Assembly (NCBI GenBank): GCA_023399635.1
Contig: JAEWOP010000235.1
Location: 1-22,904 of the forward strand
Reading direction: 5' to 3'
Source: Pseudomonadota bacterium
GTDB lineage: Bacteria > Pseudomonadota > Alphaproteobacteria > Rhizobiales > Rhizobiaceae
DNA: 22,904 nt
Positions 15,583 through 22,904 of the stretch are shown here, in pieces. Within the stretch, counting starts at the first letter, position 1. Every line of letters starts with the position of its first letter. Position numbers and translations under genes: made by a program. The notes beneath the pieces are model-generated. The model searched no databases, was not told where the DNA came from, and saw only the letters and a program-made list of their open reading frames with translations.

Positions 15583-17172
15583 ATGAGGACGACTGGCAAA
15601 TCGGCTGGAGGTACAGCGTCGCATGGGCGAGCGCTGGCAGTTCTGCTTGCCTGTTCCACGTTCGTCTCTCCGGTGCATGCTGTCGCGCAAACACTTTACC
15701 CATCCTCGGTGCCTCCGCGATCACCCAGCAGCTTTAGTCCCACAAACGCGATGAACGGCACCGAGGGCGGCGGTTCGGATCAGGCGGCGGCGCGCACCTC
15801 CGCCACCCAGACGCTTATCCAGACATCGGCCGGAACATCGGCATCCCGCTCAGCAACAGGCGAGACCGCTGCCGCCAACCCCACGGCCGCAAGCAATCCG
15901 TCCGATCCCGCAGCTCTGACCACCGGCGCAATACCCGCAGGCAACAGCACCCCCGCAAACGATCCGCCCTACGTGGACGACCTTACCCAAGCCGACACAG
16001 ACCTCGTCGCCCCCCCGTTGGACGACCCGGCAGACGAGGAGGCGCCCCCCATTCCGGGAGATCCGACCGGTGTCCGTTTTGGCACCCTCCTCCTTCGCCC
16101 CTCCATCAGCCAGTCGATCAACCGGGAAACGATCCGCGACGGCAGCACCGAAACAAGCCGCAGCTATCTGGGAACCACCATTCGCGGCACGCTGACCTCA
16201 GACTGGTCACGCCATCAGCTCTCCATCAACGGCGAAGCGACCCACGAACGCAATTTCGGGGGCGGCGATCAGCCCAAGCCGGAGGGCCAGATCGATGCCA
16301 ATCTCCGCCTTGATCTCGTTGATGACACCATCGTCAACATTTCTGCCGGCTATGACTTCGAGCGCGAGGACAACAGCGACCCGAACGCTATCGGCGGCGC
16401 ATCGGCTCAATCCGGCGTCCACCAGTTCAACGGGGGAGTGACGCTTGAACGCGATGCAGGCATTCTTCGCGGGCTCGCGGGCCTCGGGATCAGCCGCGAA
16501 GTTTACGGAGATGCGCGACTGGAGAACGGATCTCGCCTCGACCTGAGCGACCGCGACCATACCCTGGTCGATGGGCGCCTGCGCCTCGGCTACGAGATTT
16601 CGCCAGCACTCATTCCGTTCGTGGAAGTCAGAGGAGGACGTAACTTCTATGACCATACGCGCGACGCCGCCGGCTATGAGCGTTCATCCTGGACCTATGG
16701 CGGCCGCAGCGGCCTTGAGCTTGATCTTGGCGAGAAACTGAGAAGCGAGCTTGGTGTGGGCTACGAACGCGTCGAGTATGACGACGCCCGCCTCGCAGCC
16801 CTTGATGGCCTGACGATCGACGGGCGGACGGTGTGGTCGCCGCAGCGCGGCACCGAACTGGAGCTTGCTCTGCGAACCACGCTGCGTGATTCTGCAACGC
16901 CTGGAGCGAGCGGCTGGGTGGAATACACTGCCACCGCAAACCTTACGCATCAGCTGCGGCACAATCTGGTTGGCCGTCTGACCGGTGGCGCCACTGAGCG
17001 GGTCTTCCCGCAGGGCGCGGACGAAACAACGTGGCTCACCGGAGCCGGCCTCACCTGGAGCCTCAGCCGCTATCTCGATCTCACCGGCGCCGTCGAATAC
17101 GAATATACCGACCGAAGCAGCACCGATACGGAAACCCTGAGCGCCGGTCTTGGGCTGACACTGCGCAGATAA
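15583..17172 (+). CDS. Outer-membrane beta-barrel protein (BBP2-like) with disordered N-terminal region
   Basis: 529 residues. A signal peptide (about 1-36: ALAVLLACSTF to VHAVAQ) is followed by about 125 residues rich in Ser, Thr, Ala, Pro and Asp with no globular pattern. From about residue 163 (RFGTLLLRPSISQSI) to the end, alternating hydrophobic/polar strands with frequent aromatic girdle residues and Gly/Asp turns indicate an outer-membrane barrel, ending in a beta strand with terminal LTLRR. It fits the rhizobial outer-membrane beta-barrel family (Pfam BBP2-type) of unknown function. Start choice: ATG 15583 gives a clean signal peptide with GGGAA 6-7 bases upstream; ATG 15538 would add 15 residues. 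Its neighbours make Kdo and UDP-glucose precursors, so an envelope polysaccharide link is possible but not shown. Confidence 0.82.
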   Translation: MRTTGKSAGGTASHGRALAVLLACSTFVSPVHAVAQTLYPSSVPPRSPSSFSPTNAMNGTEGGGSDQAAARTSATQTLIQTSAGTSASRSATGETAAANPTAASNPSDPAALTTGAIPAGNSTPANDPPYVDDLTQADTDLVAPPLDDPADEEAPPIPGDPTGVRFGTLLLRPSISQSINRETIRDGSTETSRSYLGTTIRGTLTSDWSRHQLSINGEATHERNFGGGDQPKPEGQIDANLRLDLVDDTIVNISAGYDFEREDNSDPNAIGGASAQSGVHQFNGGVTLERDAGILRGLAGLGISREVYGDARLENGSRLDLSDRDHTLVDGRLRLGYEISPALIPFVEVRGGRNFYDHTRDAAGYERSSWTYGGRSGLELDLGEKLRSELGVGYERVEYDDARLAALDGLTIDGRTVWSPQRGTELELALRTTLRDSATPGASGWVEYTATANLTHQLRHNLVGRLTGGATERVFPQGADETTWLTGAGLTWSLSRYLDLTGAVEYEYTDRSSTDTETLSAGLGLTLRR

Positions 17173-17201
17173 CAAAACGCCCGGGACGTGGTGCCCGGGC
17201 G
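17171..17201 (-). terminator. Rho-independent terminator of galU (minus strand)
   Basis: CGCCCGGG (17178-17185) and CCCGGGCG (17194-17201) form an 8-bp GC stem with an 8-base loop. On the minus strand it is followed by TTTTGTT (complement of 17171-17177), so it terminates galU. It may also act weakly for the convergent barrel gene. Confidence 0.85.
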
Positions 17202-17229
17202 CAAGTTCTTGGAAACAAGCTTTCCCTGG

Positions 17230-18114
17230 TCAGCCCAACTTGGCCGCCATGTCCTTCAGTGGACCTTCGATCGCTGGACGGATGTCGCCACGCTGCAAGG
17301 CGAAGGCGAGATTGGCGAGAATGAAGCCGTCCTTGGCGCCGCAATCGAAGGTCTGTCCCTTGAAGTGATAGGCGGCGAACTCCTGGCTCTTGGCCAGCGC
17401 CAGCATTCCGTCGGTAAGCTGGATTTCGTTGCCGGCTCCACGCTCCTGCGTTTCCAGAATGCTGAAGATCTCGGGCTGCAAGATATAACGGCCGTTGATG
17501 TAGAAATTCGACGGTGCCGTTCCCTTGGCGGGCTTTTCCACCATCGCGGTGATCTTGAAACCCTCGCCCACCTTGTCGCCGACGCCGACGATCCCGTATT
17601 TGTGGGCCATCTCCGGGTCGCACTCCTCCACAGCCAGCACATTGCCGCCGGTCTGCTCGTAGATCTCCACCATGCCCTTCAGGCAGCTCTTCTCCGAAGA
17701 CATGATCATGTCGGGCAGGAGCACGGCAAACGGCTCGTTCCCAACAATATCACGCGCACACCACACGGCGTGGCCCAGACCAAGCGGCACCTGCTGGCGG
17801 GTGAAGCTTGCTGTGCCAGCCGTCGGCAGCAGGTCTGCGAGCAGGGTAAGCTCGGCATTTTTGTTGCGCTCGCGCAGCATCTGCTCAAGCTCGAACTGTA
17901 TGTCGAAATAGTCCTCGATCACACCCTTGCCGCGCCCGGTGACGAACACGAAATGCTCGATACCCGCCTCGGCCGCCTCATCCACGACGTATTGGATAAC
18001 CGGCTTGTCGACGACTGTCAGCATCTCCTTCGGCACTGCCTTCGTTGCCGGCAGAAACCGGGTACCCAGCCCTGCAACCGGAAAAACAGCCTTACGGATC
18101 TTCTCTTGTGCCAC
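17230..18114 (-). CDS. galU: UTP-glucose-1-phosphate uridylyltransferase
   Basis: 294 residues. Makes UDP-glucose from UTP and glucose-1-phosphate for exopolysaccharide, cyclic glucan and lipopolysaccharide synthesis. The nucleotide-binding loop GLGTRFLPATKAVPKEML lies at the N-terminus, with VDKPVIQYVVDEA, FVFVTGRGKGVIEDYFD, GLGHAVWCA and the C-terminal TFDCGAKDGFILANLAFAL; all are typical of GalU. Start choice: the GTG at 18114 sits 5 bases after a perfect AGGAGG (complement of 18120-18125). Longer in-frame GTG codons at 18138 and 18132 lack such a site. A terminator lies directly downstream. It is divergent from the lytic transglycosylase gene. Confidence 0.95.
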   Translation of the reverse strand: MAQEKIRKAVFPVAGLGTRFLPATKAVPKEMLTVVDKPVIQYVVDEAAEAGIEHFVFVTGRGKGVIEDYFDIQFELEQMLRERNKNAELTLLADLLPTAGTASFTRQQVPLGLGHAVWCARDIVGNEPFAVLLPDMIMSSEKSCLKGMVEIYEQTGGNVLAVEECDPEMAHKYGIVGVGDKVGEGFKITAMVEKPAKGTAPSNFYINGRYILQPEIFSILETQERGAGNEIQLTDGMLALAKSQEFAAYHFKGQTFDCGAKDGFILANLAFALQRGDIRPAIEGPLKDMAAKLG

Positions 18115-18311
18115 GCACACCTCCTGATGCACCCTCACGTGCCAATCACAATTCGGTTAACTAGGTCTGATTTGCGGATGTTTAACGGCCGATGATGCCA
18201 CCCGCCTTATTATGGTAAAGGGTTTGTTGACTCTGTGCTGTTATCCATTCGTTAAGCCGGACGCCATGCTCGGTGAAGTATGAACTTGAAGAGCAACGGA
18301 CACGACTGCCG

Positions 18312-19532
18312 ATGACTTACCCTTCCGCCAATCGCTTTCGCAGCCTCGCCTTTGCCCTGATCGCAGGGGCAGCCCTCGCGACCAATCCGATACATGCCCG
18401 TGCTGATACGGGTTTCAAGACATGGGTGGCAGATTTCTACGCAACTGCTGCACAAAGTGGCATCAGCCGCTCAACCTATCAAAAAGCTTTCGCCGGCGTT
18501 GATGGGCCCGACAAGCGCGTGCTCGAGAAAGCAGCCTACCAGCCCGAATTCAAGTCGCAGATCTGGGAATACCTGGATTCGCGGGTAAACCCGTATACCG
18601 TAAAGATCGGACGGGAGATGCTTGCCAAGCACGGCCGTACCCTCGCATCGATCGAGAAGCACTTCGGCGTGGACAAGCATGTGCTGCTGGCGATCTGGTC
18701 CATGGAGTCGAACTACGGCGCGGTGCTGGAGAAGCCGGACCGCCTCCATCACGTTCCACAAGCTCTGGCAACCCTGGCCTGGGGTGACCCGAAACGCGCC
18801 AAATTCGCACGCACCCAGCTGATTTCCGCACTGAAGATCCTCCAATCCGGTGAAGTGACACCGGGTCATCTTACCGGCTCGTGGGCCGGCGCGATGGGTC
18901 ACACGCAGTTCATCCCGTCGAGCTACCTGCAATACAAGGTGGATGCGGACGGCAACGGCAAGGCCGATATCTGGAGCTCTGTCCCGGACGCGCTTGCGAC
19001 CGCCGCCAACCTTCTGGCCAAGAACGGCTGGCAGTCCGGCAAGACCTGGGGCTATGAGGCAGTGCTGCCGCGTGGAGCGGCCAAGTACAACGGCCAGACA
19101 AAAACGCTCGGACAATGGGCCGCACTTGGCTTCACGCGGCCAAACGGCAAGCCTTTCTCCCGACCCAATGATCGAGCGGAACTCAAGCTGCTGGCCGGCG
19201 CCAATGGTCCTGCCTTCCTGATGACCCGAAACTTCTTCGTCATCAAGCGCTACAATGCCGCTGACAGCTATGCCCTTGGGGTGGGGTTGTTGGCCGATCA
19301 GATTGCCGGCTACGGCGGCATGCTGCAACGTTGGCCGCGGCCGGACGGCACGCTCGACATGGTGGAGAAGTTCGAGCTGCAGACGAAGCTCAAGCAACTC
19401 GGCTACTACGAGGGCGAGATCGACGGCAATTTCGGCTCCGGTTCGAAGGCGGCAATCTCCGCCATCCAGCAGCGTCTCGGCATGCCTGCCGACGGCGAGC
19501 CATCGCATCACCTGTTGCGAGCGCTTCGTTGA
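18312..19532 (+). CDS. MltB-family lytic murein transglycosylase with peptidoglycan-binding domain
   Basis: 406 residues. It cleaves peptidoglycan glycan strands with formation of 1,6-anhydromuramic acid, in the periplasm. A signal peptide (about 1-31, ending HARA) without a lipobox suggests a soluble form. The SLT_2/MltB domain covers about 33-335; Glu132 in WSMESNYG is the likely catalytic acid, followed by LATLAWGDPKRAKFA, GSWAGAMGHTQFIPSSYL and DADGNGKADIWSS, all family blocks. A PG_binding_1 domain closes the protein (LQTKLKQLGYYEGEIDGNFG to LLRALR). The ATG at 18312 has no strong ribosome-binding site; a GTG at 18273 in frame would add 13 residues and spoil the signal peptide slightly. 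Followed 66 bases later by the DUF459 gene. Confidence 0.93.
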   Translation: MTYPSANRFRSLAFALIAGAALATNPIHARADTGFKTWVADFYATAAQSGISRSTYQKAFAGVDGPDKRVLEKAAYQPEFKSQIWEYLDSRVNPYTVKIGREMLAKHGRTLASIEKHFGVDKHVLLAIWSMESNYGAVLEKPDRLHHVPQALATLAWGDPKRAKFARTQLISALKILQSGEVTPGHLTGSWAGAMGHTQFIPSSYLQYKVDADGNGKADIWSSVPDALATAANLLAKNGWQSGKTWGYEAVLPRGAAKYNGQTKTLGQWAALGFTRPNGKPFSRPNDRAELKLLAGANGPAFLMTRNFFVIKRYNAADSYALGVGLLADQIAGYGGMLQRWPRPDGTLDMVEKFELQTKLKQLGYYEGEIDGNFGSGSKAAISAIQQRLGMPADGEPSHHLLRALR

Positions 19533-19542
19533 CAATGACAAC

Positions 19543-19584
19543 CTTTCGCTCCAAATCGCGATCTTGAGCGGCTTGGAGCGAAAG
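19543..19584 (+). repeat. 12-bp perfect inverted repeat between mltB-like and DUF459 genes
   Basis: CTTTCGCTCCAA (19543-19554) and TTGGAGCGAAAG (19573-19584) pair perfectly around an 18-base loop, 11 bases after the transglycosylase stop and 14 bases before the next start. The loop carries ATCGCGAT, itself a palindrome. No T-run follows, so read-through is expected. Likely roles are an mRNA-processing or stabilising hairpin, partial attenuation, or control of access to the downstream start. Confidence 0.55.
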
Positions 19585-19598
19585 CACACAGCAAAAGC

Positions 19599-20828
19599 AT
19601 GAAGATTTTGCACGACATCAGCGGCGGAAAGATTCTGGTACGGTGCAGCGTGATAATTCTCACGCTGACGCTTGCCTGGCCTATGCAGTGGTCCCCCGCC
19701 TCGGCCCAGGAGCCCGTTCCGCGCCGCAACCTCATCGACATGATCTTCGGCGGCGGCCGACGCTACATCGACCCTCCCCCGCCGCAACGCCAGGTCGCGC
19801 CGCGCCGGCAGCGTCAGCGTCAACAGGCACAACCGAGGCGCAACAGCGCACCAGCCGCCCGTGCCGCAACTTCACGCGCATCACCTGCGCGTCCGGTAGC
19901 ACCCGCTGCCCCTGCCAAACCGGCTCCCGTTGCCAAGCTTGAGGATGCTCGCCAGATCCTGGTCATCGGCGACTTTTCGGCTGGCGGCCTTGCAGATGGT
20001 CTGACGACCGCTTTCGAGGAATCGCCCGGCGTAGCCGTCACCGATCGCAGCAACGGCTCCTCCGGGCTCGTTCGCCAGGATTATCACAATTGGCCCGAAC
20101 AACTCCCCCCGATGATGGACGACGTGAAGCCTGCGCTCGTTGTCGTGATGATCGGCGCGAATGACCGGCAGCAAATGAAGACGCCGGAAACCAGGCTCGA
20201 TTTCCCGAGCGACGCCTGGTTCAAGGAATATGAGCGGCGCGTCCGGGAGCTGGGAACCCTCGTCGTCAGCCGCAAGGTGCCACTTCTTTGGGTCGGCCTC
20301 CCCTCGTTCCAGTCTCCGTCATTGATGCGCGACGCGGTCAAGCTCAATGGCATCTATCGGGCTGAAGTCGCCAAGATCGGCGGCGAGTTCGTCGACATTT
20401 GGGACGGCTTCGTCGACGAAGAAGGCAAGTTCATCGTCACCGGATCCGATATCAACGGTCAGCAGGCCCGGCTGCGCGGCTCCGACGGCATCAACTTCAC
20501 TGCGGCCGGAAAGCGGAAGCTCGCCTTTTACGTAGAGAAGCTGGCGCGCCGGCATTTGGGAGAGATGGCGAGCCCTGAACTGGTGAAGCTTGATGCAAGC
20601 AACCTGCCGGAACTGCAGATCCTGCCACCTTCACCCACAGCTGCAGTGCCCGCACAGCCGATCAGCCTGATGGATCCGGAACTGGATGGCGGTGCCGAAC
20701 TCCTCGGCGCCGCGCCACTGCCACCCCACATTGTAGAATCGCCACGTGACATGCTCGTCAAGCGCGGCGAGCTTCCTCCGGCGCCTGAGGGCCGGATCGA
20801 CAACTACGCAGTGCCGTCAACCCGGTAG
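19599..20828 (+). CDS. SGNH-fold DUF459-family exported protein, catalytic residues apparently altered
   Basis: 409 residues. A signal peptide (about 1-36, ending ASAQ) and a basic, Gln/Arg/Pro/Ala-rich linker (about 50-105) precede an SGNH-hydrolase-like domain (about 115-310). The usual block I GDS reads GDFSAGG (124-130), so phenylalanine 126 stands where the nucleophile serine is expected, with a serine one position later. Block III keeps Asn188 in IGANDRQQ. Block V reads DGINFTAAG (296-304), with Asn299 where the catalytic histidine of DGIH normally sits. A Pro-rich tail follows. DUF459 proteins are periplasmic and often neighbour peptidoglycan enzymes; here the partner upstream is an MltB-type transglycosylase. 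I infer a structural or ligand-binding role rather than esterase activity, unless the serine at 127 substitutes. Confidence 0.85.
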   Translation: MKILHDISGGKILVRCSVIILTLTLAWPMQWSPASAQEPVPRRNLIDMIFGGGRRYIDPPPPQRQVAPRRQRQRQQAQPRRNSAPAARAATSRASPARPVAPAAPAKPAPVAKLEDARQILVIGDFSAGGLADGLTTAFEESPGVAVTDRSNGSSGLVRQDYHNWPEQLPPMMDDVKPALVVVMIGANDRQQMKTPETRLDFPSDAWFKEYERRVRELGTLVVSRKVPLLWVGLPSFQSPSLMRDAVKLNGIYRAEVAKIGGEFVDIWDGFVDEEGKFIVTGSDINGQQARLRGSDGINFTAAGKRKLAFYVEKLARRHLGEMASPELVKLDASNLPELQILPPSPTAAVPAQPISLMDPELDGGAELLGAAPLPPHIVESPRDMLVKRGELPPAPEGRIDNYAVPSTR

Positions 20829-20835
20829 CGCCTTA

Positions 20836-20857
20836 TGCTGCCGTCAGACCGGCAGCA
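20836..20857. repeat. 8-bp stem-loop over the gltD stop codon
   Basis: TGCTGCCG (20836-20843) and CGGCAGCA (20850-20857) flank a six-base loop that holds the complement of the gltD stop codon. It lies between the convergent DUF459 and gltD genes, which end only 15 bases apart. No T-run on either strand, so any terminator activity would be weak or Rho-assisted. Confidence 0.4.
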
Positions 20858-22298
20858 CCGAGGCACCCATCAGCGCCTCATCGATAGCACGGGCCGCCTG
20901 CCGCCCTTCGCGGATCGCCCAGACCACCAGCGATTGGCCACGCCGAACGTCACCGGCCACCCACAGCTTTTCCACCGACGTCTTGTAGTCGCGATCGTTG
21001 GCGACGACGTTGGTCGAGCCGCGACGGTCGACATTGAGCGCCAGCTTGCCGTTCAGTTCGTTGAGGACACCGTCCTGAAGCGGTCCCGAAAAGCCGATGG
21101 CGATGAAGGCAAGATCTGCCTTGATGATGAAGTCTGTCCCAGCGATCGGCTGGCGGCGGTCATCAACTTCGCAGCAGCGCACGCCGGTGAGGTGGCCATC
21201 TTCGCCGACAAACTCGAGTGTCGCCACCTGGAACTCGCGAAGCGCCCCTTCGGCCTGGCTGGACGATGTGCGCATCTTTGTGGCCCAGAACGGCCAGACT
21301 GCCAGCTTGTCTTCCTTCTCCGGCGGCTGCGGGCGGATGTCGAGCTGGGTGACCTTGACTGCGCCCTGACGGAAGGCCGTGCCGACGCAGTCAGAGGCGG
21401 TGTCGCCGCCACCGACGACAACAACATGCTTCGCACCGGCGAGGATCGGATCAGCCGGCCAGCCGACGCTGTCGATGTTCTCGCGACCCACGCGACGGTT
21501 CTGCTGAACCAGGTAGGGCATGGCATCATGGACGCCTTGTAGCTCAACGCCGGGAATGCCCGCTGAACGAGGCGTCTCGGACCCGCCGCAATAGAGCACC
21601 GCATCGTGTTCGGCCATCAGTTCTTCAACGGGCTTATCCACCCCGATGTTGACGCCGCAATGGAAGGTGACGCCCTCGCCCTTCATCTGCTCGATGCGGC
21701 GATCGATGAAGTTCTTCTCCAGCTTGAAATCAGGAATGCCGTAACGCAGCAGTCCACCGGGCTTTGTTTCGCGCTCGTAGACATGAACTTCGTGACCCGC
21801 ACGTCCCAGTTGCTGCGCTGCTGCCATGCCCGCCGGACCGGAGCCAATGACGGCAACCTTGCGACCCGTCTTTTCCGTTGCCGGCTGCGGACCCACCAGA
21901 CCAAGCTCATAGGCCTTGTCGGCGATCGCCTGCTCGATCGTCTTGATCGCGACCGGCGCATCCTCGAGGTTCAGCGTGCAGGCTTCCTCGCACGGTGCCG
22001 GGCAGACGCGTCCCGTGAACTCCGGGAAGTTGTTCGTCGAGTGGAGGTTGCGGATCGCTTCTTCCCACTTGCCGCTATAAACGAGATCGTTCCAGTCCGG
22101 GATCTGGTTATGAACCGGACAGCCCGTCGGTCCGTGGCAGTAAGGAATGCCGCAATCCATGCAGCGCGCTGCCTGCTTGGTCACCTCCGCGTCCGACATT
22201 GGAAGCGTAAACTCGCGGAAGTGACGGATCCGGTCCGACGCCGGCTGGTACTTCATCACCTGCCGGTCGATCTCGAGAAAGCCCGTTACCTTGCCCAT
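20844..22298 (-). CDS. gltD: Glutamate synthase (NADPH) small subunit
   Basis: 484 residues. The beta subunit of NADPH-GOGAT: it passes electrons from NADPH through FAD and iron-sulfur clusters to the GltB subunit for glutamate synthesis. Cysteine motifs for the [4Fe-4S] clusters are at the N-terminus (CMDCGIPYC from residue 46, TGCPVHN, then VCPAPCEEACTLN). The FAD-binding VIGSGPAGMAAAQQL and the NADPH-binding VVVVGGGDTASDCVG follow, with the closing family segment VAGDVRRGQSLVVWAIREGRQAARAID. Start choice: ATG 22298 with AGGGA about 7 bases upstream; the open frame upstream to 22376 runs through the microprotein gene and lacks homology-like sequence. It is downstream of gltB and the microprotein in one operon. 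Confidence 0.96.
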   Translation of the reverse strand: MGKVTGFLEIDRQVMKYQPASDRIRHFREFTLPMSDAEVTKQAARCMDCGIPYCHGPTGCPVHNQIPDWNDLVYSGKWEEAIRNLHSTNNFPEFTGRVCPAPCEEACTLNLEDAPVAIKTIEQAIADKAYELGLVGPQPATEKTGRKVAVIGSGPAGMAAAQQLGRAGHEVHVYERETKPGGLLRYGIPDFKLEKNFIDRRIEQMKGEGVTFHCGVNIGVDKPVEELMAEHDAVLYCGGSETPRSAGIPGVELQGVHDAMPYLVQQNRRVGRENIDSVGWPADPILAGAKHVVVVGGGDTASDCVGTAFRQGAVKVTQLDIRPQPPEKEDKLAVWPFWATKMRTSSSQAEGALREFQVATLEFVGEDGHLTGVRCCEVDDRRQPIAGTDFIIKADLAFIAIGFSGPLQDGVLNELNGKLALNVDRRGSTNVVANDRDYKTSVEKLWVAGDVRRGQSLVVWAIREGRQAARAIDEALMGASVLPV

Positions 22299-22311
22299 GT
22301 TTCGTCCCTCA

Positions 22312-22479
22312 TCAAAGAAGGGTGCCTGTCGGCCCCCAGTACCAGTAGGCGATGCCCAAGATCGCACCCAGCACAAAGAATTCGATTTCCCTACTGCCGT
22401 CCGCCGCGAAGGAGGCCGCCGGTACGGCGACCGCTATAGCCACGGCAAGCAGCCGATGAATGATGCGCGGGCGGATCAC
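22312..22479 (-). CDS. Small membrane protein between gltB and gltD (55 aa)
   Basis: A GTG at 22479 overlaps the gltB stop (GTGA arrangement) and opens a 55-codon frame that stops at 22312, 13 bases before the gltD start. The predicted protein starts MIRPRIIHRLLAVAIAVAV, a basic N-terminus and hydrophobic run resembling a signal peptide or anchor ending near SFAADG. A second hydrophobic segment follows (FFVLGAILGIAYWYWGPTG) before a short end, TLL. This fills almost the whole gltB-gltD gap in the same strand, with tight coupling on both sides, which favours a real gene. I recall small hypothetical genes between gltB and gltD in rhizobia but cannot verify it here. No known function. It could be missed by annotation because of its size and GTG start. 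Confidence 0.72.
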   Translation of the reverse strand: MIRPRIIHRLLAVAIAVAVPAASFAADGSREIEFFVLGAILGIAYWYWGPTGTLL

Positions 22480-22904
22480 TCCGCCGCGACACCCATGCGC
22501 ATCCGTTCCATTTCCTCCAGTGCGCGGCGGTATTCGACCGGCATGACCTTGCGGAACTTTGGCCGGAACTCTGTCCAGCGGTCGAGAATCTCCTTGGCCC
22601 GCTCCGAACCGGTGTAGTGCAGGTGGTTGGAGATCATCTGGTAGAGCCGCTCCTCGTCATGACGCGTCATGTCTTCGGAGACGTCAACACGCCCCTTGTG
22701 CATGAGGTCGCCACCATGATGGTGCAGCTTCTCCAGCATGTCGTCCTCTTCCGGAACCGGCTCCAGTTCCACCATCGCCATGTTGCAGCGCTTGGCGAAA
22801 TCACCGCTCTCGTCCAGCACATAGGCGACGCCGCCCGACATACCCGCCGCAAAGTTGCGGCCCGTTTCGCCGAGCACCACCACGATGCCGCCCGTCATGT
22901 ATTC
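22476..22904 (-). CDS. gltB: Glutamate synthase (NADPH) large subunit, C-terminal fragment
   Basis: The last 142 residues of GltB; the rest lies beyond the right edge of the window. The visible part is the end of the GXGXG beta-helix domain (EYMTGGIVVVLGETGRNFAAGMSGGVAYVLDE) and the C-terminal tail (MAMVELEPVPEEDD, LHHHGGDLMHKG, then RAKEILDRWTEFRPKFRKVMP and ending GVAAE). This domain structurally supports the glutaminase and FMN synthase sites of the alpha subunit. The stop overlaps the GTG start of the 55-aa microprotein, so gltB, the microprotein and gltD are probably one operon. Confidence 0.95.
   Translation of the reverse strand, partial: EYMTGGIVVVLGETGRNFAAGMSGGVAYVLDESGDFAKRCNMAMVELEPVPEEDDMLEKLHHHGGDLMHKGRVDVSEDMTRHDEERLYQMISNHLHYTGSERAKEILDRWTEFRPKFRKVMPVEYRRALEEMERMRMGVAAE

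Noticed and set aside
19529..19557. TTGACA-like -35 element over the transglycosylase stop codon
   Set aside because: The hexamer at the right distance (CAAATC) is a poor -10, and the sequence falls inside an inverted repeat; no promoter call is justified.
18471..19832. 453-residue antisense open frame opposite the transglycosylase gene
   Set aside because: It overlaps the complete MltB-family gene with its clear motifs and crosses the intergenic inverted repeat; no protein family features were seen.
1..22904. Mobile elements, CRISPR arrays, tRNA or rRNA genes, toxin-antitoxin or defence cassettes
   Set aside because: No transposase or integrase motifs, no regularly spaced repeats, no tRNA-like cloverleaf and no defence-type domains were recognised; the gene content looks like conserved chromosomal housekeeping.

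Overview
The window reads as ordinary chromosome of an alphaproteobacterium of the Rhizobiaceae type (Rhizobium, Agrobacterium, Sinorhizobium and relatives). Supporting this are the high GC content, an Omp10-type lipoprotein, an Atu4866-type streptavidin-fold protein, a bacterial homospermidine synthase, and the run hemH / SPFH-NfeD / KpsF-type isomerase / beta-barrel / galU / MltB / DUF459 / gltD-gltB. I see no tRNA, rRNA, CRISPR array, transposase or integrase. No stretch longer than 300 bases lacks a gene.

Layout. 1-1532 (minus): a nearly complete NtrC-like response regulator cut by the window edge, which has lost the sigma-54-contacting GAFTGA loop. 1691-3544: oligoendopeptidase F, divergent from it. 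3578-5343: overlapping pabB-pabC, making p-aminobenzoate for folate. 5340-6411 (minus): a short-chain dehydrogenase and a small exported Atu4866-family protein, with a divergent LysR regulator at 6520-7416. 7585-9033: homospermidine synthase, then the Omp10-like lipoprotein with a strong terminator. 9773-11695: exported 5'-nucleotidase/metallophosphatase with a C-terminal LysM domain and its own terminator.

11818-14445: ferrochelatase followed by the SPFH (QmcA-like) and NfeD membrane pair. 14446-15450 (minus): arabinose-5-phosphate isomerase type KpsF/GutQ protein. 15583-17172: outer-membrane beta-barrel protein. 17230-18114 (minus): galU. 18312-20828: lytic transglycosylase and an SGNH-fold DUF459 protein. 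20844-22904 (minus): gltD, a 55-residue membrane microprotein and the 3' end of gltB. Much of the right half serves the envelope: Kdo and UDP-glucose precursors, peptidoglycan remodelling, an outer-membrane barrel and membrane-quality proteins. gltBD supplies glutamate.

The most noteworthy signals are: (1) the regulator without GAFTGA, with further changes in Walker B, sensor I and the receiver lysine; (2) a 12-bp perfect inverted repeat that buries the Shine-Dalgarno of the SPFH gene, with a possible alternative pairing partner upstream; (3) a GTG-started 55-aa membrane microprotein between gltB and gltD; (4) an SGNH-fold protein with two catalytic residues apparently replaced; (5) the SDR/Atu4866/LysR cluster with an inverted repeat in the shared control region; and (6) several other perfect intergenic inverted repeats. 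I found no clear candidate for an entirely new defence or mobile system.
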